DNA from: Chloroflexota bacterium | GTDB taxonomy: Bacteria > Chloroflexota > Dehalococcoidia > Bin125 | NCBI GenBank assembly: GCA_028875225.1 | Contig: JAPPFB010000012.1 | Location: 294,985 to 358,984 of the forward strand | Direction of reading: 5' to 3' | DNA: 64,000 bases | In this document: piece by piece, positions 57,954-64,000 of the stretch | How the letters are laid out: each line of letters begins with the position of its first letter | How positions within the stretch are numbered: the stretch's first letter is position 1 | The notes under the pieces: model-generated | The model's database searches: none | What the model was told of the DNA's origin: nothing | What the model saw: only the letters and a program-made list of their open reading frames with translations | Program-made: the position numbers and the translations under genes

Positions 57954-58940
57954 TCAGCTGTCCGAGAGCGGCATCGACAGGTACCGCTCGCCCGTGTCGC
58001 AGATGGTGGTGACGACACGACAACCGGGTCCGAGACGCTCGGCGACGATGTTCGCCGCGTATACGTTCGCGCCCGATGAAATTCCGCACAAGATGCCCTC
58101 TTCACGCGTCAGCCGCAGCATCATTTGCTCGGCGTCGCGATCGGAGACGCCAATCACTTCGTCGTAGACCTCGCGATTGAGGACACCGGGCACGAATGAC
58201 GCGCCGATGCCCTGGATGGCGTGGACGGAGAAGCGTCCGCCCTGCAGGACCGGGGATCGTTCCGGCTCGACGGCCGTCACGGTCAGTCCTGGCCGTCGCT
58301 CACGCAGCACATCTCCGACCCCAGTGATCGTACCGCCAGTGCCGACTCCCGTGACGAAGGCGTGGAGACGCTCACCGTCGGGCATAGGGCAGTCTTCCAG
58401 CGCCGACCAGATTTCCAGCGCGGTCGTTCGGCGGTGGATCTCGGGATTGGAGAGATTCTGAAACTGCTGCGGCATGAAGTAGCCGTCTTCGGAGGCGAGC
58501 TCCTCGGCGGCGAAGACGGCGCCGGTCATGCCTTCGATCGCCGGCGTCAGGATCACTTCCGCGCCAAAGCGCTCCAGCAACCGCCGGCGCTCATGCGACA
58601 TGTCCTCGGGCATGGTCAGGATCAGCCGGTAGCCCTTGACCGCCGCGACCAGTGCCAGTCCGACGCCGGTGTTGCCCGAGGTCGGTTCGACGATCACGTC
58701 GCCGGGACGCAACGCGCCGCTGCATTCGGCATCCTCAATCATCGACTTGGCGATCCGATCCTTGACCGATCCACCTGGATTGAGCGATTCCAGCTTGGCG
58801 ACCACTTCGGCGCTGCCGTCGCGAGCGACGCGGCGCAGCGTGACCATCGGCGTGGCGCCGATCAAATCAAGCACAGAGGTTGCCAGGGGCGGTCGAGTCA
58901 GGCTCAAGGTGGGATTCGTCTCGTCAGGTTCGGCAGTCAA
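57954..58940 (-). CDS. Cysteine synthase (CysK-like)
   Basis: A 328-residue PLP enzyme of the O-acetylserine sulfhydrylase/cystathionine synthase group, distinct from the CysM gene two places downstream. K60 (GGSVKDRIA) is the PLP lysine; PTSGNTG and GTGGTITG hold the cofactor. HAIQGIGASFVPGVLN is the typical CysK-type loop. The only start I see at the 5' end is TTG at 58940, with no ribosome site; a GTG 22 codons later is an alternative. Nine bases after the Rrf2 stop. Confidence 0.88.
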   Translation of the reverse strand: MTAEPDETNPTLSLTRPPLATSVLDLIGATPMVTLRRVARDGSAEVVAKLESLNPGGSVKDRIAKSMIEDAECSGALRPGDVIVEPTSGNTGVGLALVAAVKGYRLILTMPEDMSHERRRLLERFGAEVILTPAIEGMTGAVFAAEELASEDGYFMPQQFQNLSNPEIHRRTTALEIWSALEDCPMPDGERLHAFVTGVGTGGTITGVGDVLRERRPGLTVTAVEPERSPVLQGGRFSVHAIQGIGASFVPGVLNREVYDEVIGVSDRDAEQMMLRLTREEGILCGISSGANVYAANIVAERLGPGCRVVTTICDTGERYLSMPLSDS

Positions 58941-58949
58941 GTGGTTGGG

Positions 58950-59411
58950 TTAGATGTGATATCGACCACCAGTTGGTGATCCGATCAGGGCCGATTCCGC
59001 GGCCAGGTCGGCAATGGTGCGCTCGGCCAGGGTGTCCAGGATGGCGGCGCGCACATCGTCCCAGAGGCGGACTTGCGCGGCCGCCCCGGTACAGCGCTCG
59101 GAGGCCCGTCCGTTCTGCGCGCCGCGTTCGAGGCAGTCGGCCAGCGTCAACGGGCCCTCGAGCGCCTCGACCACGCGATCGAGTCGGATCTCCTCGGGCG
59201 GCAGCGCGAGCTGGTGTCCGCCCTGAGCGCCGCGAGCGGATGAGATGAACCCGGCGGCGCGCAGACGGCCCAGCACCTGGCCCGCCAGCGAACCGGGAAT
59301 GCCCTGGCGTTCGGCGATTTCGGCCGACGGAATCGGAGCGCCATCATCGTGCTGCGCGAGATCGACCAGGGCGCGAATGCCGTAGTCGCTCGTGGACGAC
59401 AACTTCATCAT
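58950..59411 (-). CDS. Rrf2-family transcription regulator (CymR/IscR-like)
   Basis: I start at ATG 59411 (153 residues; the ATG at 59408 or a GTG at 59432 are possible). MKLSSTSDYGIRALVDLA is the classic Rrf2 start, with a winged HTH (about 25-65) including GSLAGQVLGRLRAAGFI and the wing GAQGGHQLAL. Only two Cys remain in the sensor area (C93, C107), so an IscR-type Fe-S cluster is not obvious and a CymR-like role in cysteine control is favoured by the operon, which it heads. Likely represses itself and the divergent cysH. Confidence 0.88.
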   Translation of the reverse strand: MMKLSSTSDYGIRALVDLAQHDDGAPIPSAEIAERQGIPGSLAGQVLGRLRAAGFISSARGAQGGHQLALPPEEIRLDRVVEALEGPLTLADCLERGAQNGRASERCTGAAAQVRLWDDVRAAILDTLAERTIADLAAESALIGSPTGGRYHI

Positions 59412-59433
59412 CGCGGGCGCGTCTCCAGACACA

Positions 59434-59475
59434 CCGCATCTGGAGCGATGCGGATAATCTTGACTGAAATAGTAA
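59434..59475. promoter_or_regulatory. Shared control region of Rrf2 operon and cysH
   Basis: CCGCATC (59434-59440) and GATGCGG (59447-59453) form a perfect 7-base inverted repeat around TGGAGC, next to an AT-rich stretch (59454-59480) holding TTGACT, a good -35 match on the plus strand. In a GC-rich genome this AT-rich island is the likely promoter pair. The repeat is a candidate Rrf2 site. Confidence 0.45.
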
Positions 59476-59530
59476 CATTTCCCTCCGCCCGGACGGCCTT
59501 CCGATCCGATCCTCCGCTTGGAGCCTGCCC

Positions 59531-60295
59531 ATGACGACCCTCAGCAGTGCATTCGACGCGACACAGATTGACGCGACGGCCGCGCGGCTGGCCTCCGCGC
59601 ATCCCTCGGACATCATCGCCGAGGCGCTCACGCACTTCGACGGGCTGACAATCTCCTTCAGCGGCGCCGAAGACGTCGTGCTGATCGACCTCGCCGCTCG
59701 CGAGGCCGAGAAGCTGGGCAAACAGTTCCGCGTCTTCACACTGGACACGGGCCGGCTGCATCCGGAGACGCTCGAGTTCATCCAGCGCGTCAGCAACCAC
59801 TATGACGTGCCGATCGAGGCCTACCATCCGCAGGCGAAAGCCGTCGAAGACCTGGTCCGGGAGAAAGGGCTGTTCAGCTTCCGCACCGACGGTCACCAGG
59901 AATGCTGCGGAATCCGCAAGGTCGAACCGCTGGGACGGGCGTTGGACGGCGTCGAGGCGTATGCGACGGGTCAGCGAAAGGACCAGTCACCGGGCACGCG
60001 GGCCGACATTCCGGTCGTCCAGCTCGATCCGGGATTCGGCCGGGCGGACGATCCGCTGGTCAAGTTCAATCCGCTGGCCAACTGGAGCTCGGCCCAGGTC
60101 TGGCAGCAGATCATGGCTTACGGCGTGCCCTACAACCCCCTGCACGACCAGGGATTCAAATCGATCGGCTGCGCGCCCTGCACCCGCGCCACCCATCCCG
60201 GCGAGCACGAGCGCGCCGGTCGCTGGTGGTGGGAGGAAGCGACGCAGAAGGAATGCGGGTTGCATTCCATCAATCTGGAGCGTTCGGAGCGCTAG
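59531..60295 (+). CDS. cysH: Adenylylsulfate (APS) reductase, Fe-S type
   Basis: A 254-residue CysH. The paired cysteines C125-C126 (QECCGIRK) and C214/C217 (GCAPCTR) bind the 4Fe-4S cluster that marks APS-reducing enzymes, and C242 in the C-terminal ECGLH motif is the catalytic Cys. It reduces activated sulfate to sulfite with thioredoxin. Divergent from the sulfur operon, sharing its control region. GGAG eight bases before ATG 59531. The 3' end overlaps the thioredoxin-like gene by 26 bases. Confidence 0.93.
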   Translation: MTTLSSAFDATQIDATAARLASAHPSDIIAEALTHFDGLTISFSGAEDVVLIDLAAREAEKLGKQFRVFTLDTGRLHPETLEFIQRVSNHYDVPIEAYHPQAKAVEDLVREKGLFSFRTDGHQECCGIRKVEPLGRALDGVEAYATGQRKDQSPGTRADIPVVQLDPGFGRADDPLVKFNPLANWSSAQVWQQIMAYGVPYNPLHDQGFKSIGCAPCTRATHPGEHERAGRWWWEEATQKECGLHSINLERSER

Positions 60296-60518
60296 CGGCG
60301 AGGATCGCATCGACGAGGTCGCTGGCGACGATCGGCGCCTCGGCCAGGATTTGACCGTCCACCGTCGCCACGACCGGCACCGCGTCTCCGTACTCGCCCT
60401 CATTGGCCGACCAGTCGAACTGCATCGCCGCCGCCAGCGAGGCCATGAGTTCCTGCGCTCGATCACAGGAGCCGCAATCGGATTTGACCCAGAGAACGAG
60501 TTCGAGCGTCTCAGCCAC
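60270..60518 (-). CDS. Thioredoxin/glutaredoxin-fold small protein
   Basis: An 82-residue protein with the redox motif C15-G-S-C18 in LVLWVKSDCGSCDRAQELM, then a short strand with VPVVATVDG where thioredoxin-fold proteins have their cis-Pro. Resembles glutaredoxin-like (DUF836-type) proteins. It may be the electron donor for the convergent cysH product or serve ResB-linked thiol chemistry. Overlaps lgt by eight bases. Confidence 0.75.
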   Translation of the reverse strand: MAETLELVLWVKSDCGSCDRAQELMASLAAAMQFDWSANEGEYGDAVPVVATVDGQILAEAPIVASDLVDAILAASAPNAPD

Positions 60519-61437
60519 GTCCGAGGCCTCCTCGTCGGCTGCCGCGATGCGTGTGCCGCTCGACGGTCAGGCCGGTCTGCACTGGCGCCTGGCGATGCCG
60601 TCGGAGGTGCAGCGCCATCCAGACCGCGGCGACGGCGGTGAGGATCGCGAGCAGTTGCGGAACCGACAGCGCGCCGGCCACAGCCGCCTCGTCGGTGCGA
60701 AGCAAGGAGAGCGCGCCACGCACCACCGCGTAAGCGAAGACATAGAACGTGAATCCCCAGCCTGCGCCGACGCCCATCCGGCGCAGCAGGAACAGTCCGC
60801 CGAGGATCATGAAGTCGAGGATCGGTTCGTAGCCACCGGCGACGGGATGTACGGCGACCGGCGCTTCGCCCTCGAAGCCCCGTGAGCCGCGATACCAATC
60901 GTCGACGCCGGGCGCCGACCAGGGACCGTCGGTCAGCGGATGGGTGTAGCGGAAGGCCCAGGGCAGCTCGGAGGCGTTGGCGAAGTGCTCGCCATTGACG
61001 AAGTCGCCGAAGCGGCCGACAGCCTGTCCGAGGATCATGCCCGGCGCGGCGACGTCCAGCGCCACCCACTTGGGAAAGTTGGGCTTGAAGAAGGTGACGT
61101 AGATGAAGCCGCCCAGCACCCCGCCGATCATCGCGCCGTAGATCGAAATGCCGCCGTCGGTCAGCGCGAAGATATCGCCGACCGAGCCGATCTGGTCGGT
61201 GTGCTCGAAGACCCAGAGCAGGCGCGCGCCGACAATTCCCGAGATCACGGAGACAACGGCGATCGACATCGCGTCGTCTTCCGAGATCCGCGCCCGTCGA
61301 GCCAGCCGCACCGCCAGCCAGACGCCGAGCGCGATCCCGACCGCCGTGAACAGTCCGTGCCAGGTCAGCTCGAATCCGCCCGTGTCGACCAACACCGGAT
61401 TGATCCTGATATTGATGATTGCCACCAGATCAGGCAT
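60511..61437 (-). CDS. lgt: Prolipoprotein diacylglyceryl transferase
   Basis: Started at ATG 61437 (308 residues), which has GGAGG at good distance; a start 15 bases earlier would sit on that site. Seven membrane segments. The Lgt signature GQAVGRFGDFVNGEHF holds R142, and WHGLF (H27) and ISIYGAMIGG are further conserved parts. It attaches diacylglycerol to lipobox Cys, as needed for the binding lipoprotein of this window. The cytoplasmic tail is His/Arg-rich. Overlaps the resB stop by eight bases. Confidence 0.92.
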   Translation of the reverse strand: MPDLVAIINIRINPVLVDTGGFELTWHGLFTAVGIALGVWLAVRLARRARISEDDAMSIAVVSVISGIVGARLLWVFEHTDQIGSVGDIFALTDGGISIYGAMIGGVLGGFIYVTFFKPNFPKWVALDVAAPGMILGQAVGRFGDFVNGEHFANASELPWAFRYTHPLTDGPWSAPGVDDWYRGSRGFEGEAPVAVHPVAGGYEPILDFMILGGLFLLRRMGVGAGWGFTFYVFAYAVVRGALSLLRTDEAAVAGALSVPQLLAILTAVAAVWMALHLRRHRQAPVQTGLTVERHTHRGSRRGGLGRG

Positions 61438-63610
61438 CGTCCCGCCTCCCATCCTCCGCTTGAGCGTAATCGCCGCCGAACAATCCGCGGCGTGGCCCGA
61501 GACGCGGTTTCCGTTTCGGCGCGTCTTCGCCGCTGAGCAAACGTTCGAGTTCCGAGGTCAGATCAATCCCGTGTCCAGCCTGGCCGGCGAGTTGCACTCG
61601 ATCGGCGGTCACGCGCGCCCAGACCCGCCGACGGGGCATGAAGAACGTGGTCGTCATGCCCACGATCCCCAGTCCAACTCCGACCCAGAACGCGATGCCG
61701 CCCGGATCCCGCCGCACATTGAGGCCCGTGAACTCGCGCGGACCGGCGAACTGGTAGCGCAGGCCGGCGTGGACGATCTCCTGGCCTTCATCCAGTTCGA
61801 TCCGTCCGGCGTCGCCGCCCAGACCCAGGATCATCCGTGACGGACGACCGACCTGTCCGCCCACCGACGACTCGTTGGTCGAGCCTTCGGCGAGGCGAAC
61901 GCTCTCGCCCCCCAGCGCATTGAATTGCTCTGCCGTGCGGGCCTGGCCGAAGCGCTCGAGCGCGATCAGGACATCGCCATCCGCGCCGGGAATGTCGGGC
62001 GCCACCTCGTAGAAGACCGATTCCGCGCCCAACCAGGTGAGTTGAATCGATCCGACCTGGCGCGTCTCTTTCACTTCGAGTCTGCCCTGCAATGCTCGGT
62101 CCGGTTCGGCGCCCTGATAGGTCAGGCTGATGCCGCTGCTCAACACGACCGTTTCGCCGACTGACAGCAGGCCACGATCGACCTCTCGTTGCTGGGAGTA
62201 ATAGAAAAACCCTTCACCGGCTTCAGCGTCGCGCAGACCGACCAACAGCAGTTCGTCCTCTGTCAGCGGCAATGCGGAAAGCATCGCCTCGCCCTCTGCC
62301 TGGTCGAGGGAGACGACCCCTTCGAGCAGCGTTTGATCTCCGACTGCCAGGACCAGGCGTGGACCAAGCGGCGGATCCTGGCCAACGCCAAGCTCGGCGA
62401 AGGTCAGTCCCGATGCCGTGGCCGGAGTTGGTATGACCCGGTACCAGAACTCATAGCCCTCCCGCTCGGGCACCAGGGTGACGGCCAGCGAACGAGCGCC
62501 ATCCAGCGGGATCAAGGTGTAGCCGGAGAGTCGGACATCATCGGACTCCTCGTCCAACACCTCGTCGGCCACCTGATGTTGCAGCGAAATCACTTCCTCC
62601 GAAACGACCGCGCCGCCTCGTTCGACACGAATTCGCGGTCCGACAATCTGCTGGTCGAGGAAATGCGTCTCCGAGTAGAGCAGTTGTCCCGATGAGTGGT
62701 CGAACACGCGCAGTTCCGCACCGTGCTCCCAATAGGCCGCCTGATGGACGCGGTAACCGGCTGCGTGAACGGGTCCGTTGACCGTGACCTCGCCGCCGCC
62801 GACCTCCTGTCCGCCCTCGGCAACGCGGACGAAGCTGCGGAAGTCCAGCGCCTGGCCGTTATCGGCGAAGCGCGCCACGGCGTCGTCGACAATGATCTGC
62901 ACCTGCGCTCGGTCGGCGCCGGGCGGGAAGAGTATGTGCGACTCGCCCTCGGCGACCCAGAACTGGTACTCCTCGCCGGCGAACTTGGTCACCAGTGTCG
63001 CGCCAAGCAGGAGCAATAGCGCGAGATGGGTGACGAACGTCGCCAGCTGCGCCCAGCCGTAGCGATCGGCGAAGAGCATCACTTCACCATCGTTGGAACT
63101 CACCTCTTCGACGCGATAGCGCGCGGATCGAAGGCGGGCCTCCAACTGATCGCGAGCGGATCCCTGGCGCTCGCTCTCTCCAATCGCGGCCGAGGCGCGA
63201 TGCCGGGCGCGGTCGAAGTAGGCCGCGTTGACCCGCTTCGGCGGACGCCGGACGGTGCGCCAGATCGGCGGCGCGCGGCTGACCGTGCAGACCGAAATCG
63301 CCAGCGCGACGAGCGCCACGACGGCGTACCAGTAAGGCTGCTTGTAGAGGTTGAAGACGCCGCCGTTGGTCTCGTAGAACCAGGGGAATTCGGCCAGCAC
63401 GTCGGTGAACCCGCCCCAGGTCGGACGCTGCGCCTCGATATGGATCTCGACCTGCTCGGGGATGTCGGCCAGTTGCGGCGGGACCTGCGGGATGACCACG
63501 CCGACGGCCGAGAACAGCGCCGCCGCGAGAATCAGTCCGATCGCCCACTTGACCGACGTCAGCCGACGCCAGATCCACCAGGCAGGGTCGGGCCACGCTT
63601 CACGCCGCAT
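61430..63610 (-). CDS. resB: ResB-like cytochrome c biogenesis protein
   Basis: A 726-residue ResB of system II cytochrome c maturation, which delivers heme together with ResC. Membrane segments lie at about 20-40, 94-110, 187-206 and near the C-terminus (about 640-660), with a long outer domain between the third and fourth. H195 (TFVTHLALL) is at the usual heme-ligand place in the third segment, and GLNVRRDPG is the typical sequence before the last helix. Larger than many homologues because of an expanded outer domain. It fits the cytochrome c gene of this window; ResC is not seen. Confidence 0.88.
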   Translation of the reverse strand: MRREAWPDPAWWIWRRLTSVKWAIGLILAAALFSAVGVVIPQVPPQLADIPEQVEIHIEAQRPTWGGFTDVLAEFPWFYETNGGVFNLYKQPYWYAVVALVALAISVCTVSRAPPIWRTVRRPPKRVNAAYFDRARHRASAAIGESERQGSARDQLEARLRSARYRVEEVSSNDGEVMLFADRYGWAQLATFVTHLALLLLLGATLVTKFAGEEYQFWVAEGESHILFPPGADRAQVQIIVDDAVARFADNGQALDFRSFVRVAEGGQEVGGGEVTVNGPVHAAGYRVHQAAYWEHGAELRVFDHSSGQLLYSETHFLDQQIVGPRIRVERGGAVVSEEVISLQHQVADEVLDEESDDVRLSGYTLIPLDGARSLAVTLVPEREGYEFWYRVIPTPATASGLTFAELGVGQDPPLGPRLVLAVGDQTLLEGVVSLDQAEGEAMLSALPLTEDELLLVGLRDAEAGEGFFYYSQQREVDRGLLSVGETVVLSSGISLTYQGAEPDRALQGRLEVKETRQVGSIQLTWLGAESVFYEVAPDIPGADGDVLIALERFGQARTAEQFNALGGESVRLAEGSTNESSVGGQVGRPSRMILGLGGDAGRIELDEGQEIVHAGLRYQFAGPREFTGLNVRRDPGGIAFWVGVGLGIVGMTTTFFMPRRRVWARVTADRVQLAGQAGHGIDLTSELERLLSGEDAPKRKPRLGPRRGLFGGDYAQAEDGRRDDA

Positions 63611-63615
63611 GAATC

Positions 63616-64000
63616 TCAGCGTATCGGCGGCTGCTTCAATCCCGATCCGGTCAGCGGCACCAACACGCGGTCGTCTTCGGCGAGCATGCCTCGCTCCAAC
63701 AGGCGCCTCAGGGCTGCCAGCGGAACGGCCGAGGTTGGCTCGACGAACAGGCCGCGCTGCGCGATCGTGGTCCGCGCCATCTCGATCTCCAACTCCGATA
63801 CGACGCCGGCCGCGCCTCCGCTCTCACGGATCGCTTCGAGCATCTGCGCCAGACGCGGCGGGTTCGCGACCGCGATCCCGTCGGCGATCGTCGGCTCAGG
63901 GTCGCGCGGCTCGTGGTTGCGGAACGCCGATGCGAGCGGACTGACGTTGATCGCCTGGATTGCGAACAGTCGCGGCATCCGCTCGATTTGTTCCAGATGG
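63616..64000 (-). CDS. Threonine synthase-like PLP enzyme, C-terminal part
   Basis: The gene runs off the right edge; the visible 3' part encodes about 128 residues from HLEQIERMPRLFAIQA to the stop at 63616. PRLFAIQ and GLFVEPTSAVPLAALRRLLERG and VLVPLTGSGLKQP are typical of threonine synthase C-termini (a fold-type II PLP enzyme converting phosphohomoserine to threonine). Related threonine dehydratase-like proteins cannot be excluded without the PLP lysine region. Five bases upstream of resB. Confidence 0.8.
   Translation of the reverse strand, partial: HLEQIERMPRLFAIQAINVSPLASAFRNHEPRDPEPTIADGIAVANPPRLAQMLEAIRESGGAAGVVSELEIEMARTTIAQRGLFVEPTSAVPLAALRRLLERGMLAEDDRVLVPLTGSGLKQPPIR

Noticed and set aside
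55558-58940. Molybdopterin or thiamin synthesis cluster because of MoaD/ThiS- and MoeB/ThiF-like genes
   Set aside because: No other moa or thi genes are present, while both cysteine synthases, a rhodanese and APS reductase are, and the carrier matches CysO best.

Overview
The window is gene-dense, GC-rich bacterial chromosome with no rRNA, tRNA, CRISPR array, phage or transposase that I can see. The gene mix points to an aerobic Chloroflexota, plausibly of SAR202 or Dehalococcoidia-related type. The supporting signs are four enolase-superfamily (mandelate racemase-type) genes within 15 kb, CaiB/BaiF CoA-transferases, a large tandem family of short-chain dehydrogenases, a split b6-type cytochrome b with Rieske and c-type cytochrome, a PgpH-type HD hydrolase, system II cytochrome c maturation (ResB), and protein-bound (CysO) cysteine synthesis. 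This assignment is an inference from gene content; no phylogenetic marker was analysed.

Positions 1 to 36900 are accessory and catabolic. They hold a DgoD-like sugar-acid dehydratase, a double-domain CaiB/BaiF protein, a small HTH protein, two near-duplicate enolase-family genes, a RelE-type toxin-antitoxin pair, an N-acyl-D-amino-acid deacylase-like amidohydrolase, a family-5 binding protein with two permeases (no ATPase nearby) and a fourth enolase-family gene. Next come a MaoC/nitroreductase/VOC operon facing a haloalkane dehalogenase, two tandem DinB proteins, a PaaI-type thioesterase and an SDR. A degenerate alpha/beta-hydrolase fused to a class III cyclase is translationally coupled to a MtaA/UroD-like methyltransferase. 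VapBC, an amidohydrolase-2, a membrane protein and seven SDR genes follow; the last five SDRs form a clear tandem paralogue array. The region ends with a NuoI-like ferredoxin, a two-subunit CoA-transferase, a second CaiB/BaiF gene and an acyl-CoA-dehydrogenase-like flavoprotein.

Positions 37000 to 64000 are mostly core metabolism on the minus strand: purL, purQ, pgpH, a YqeY-like gene, two tiny desulforedoxin-like genes, a cytochrome b/Rieske/cytochrome c operon (with a convincing promoter and a candidate small membrane subunit), purM, purF, folK and folP. A tightly overlapping run of HEPN-like, MT-A70 methyltransferase and Mec+-like JAMM genes leads into folP. A sulfur operon follows: Rrf2 regulator, cysteine synthase, ubiquitin-like/E1 fusion, CysO, CysM and thiosulfate sulfurtransferase, with an APS reductase gene divergent from it. 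The window closes with a thioredoxin-like gene, lgt, resB and the end of a threonine-synthase-like gene.

The most notable system is the protein-bound cysteine pathway. CysO carries a masked GG-AS tail, the E1 has its own ubiquitin-like domain with an internal GG site, CysM resembles the CysO-dependent mycobacterial enzyme, and a Mec+-like JAMM protease lies about 3.4 kb from CysO in the neighbouring operon. Non-coding DNA carries several families of GC-rich palindromes, including a composite two-hairpin element whose parts keep identical spacing at two distant sites.
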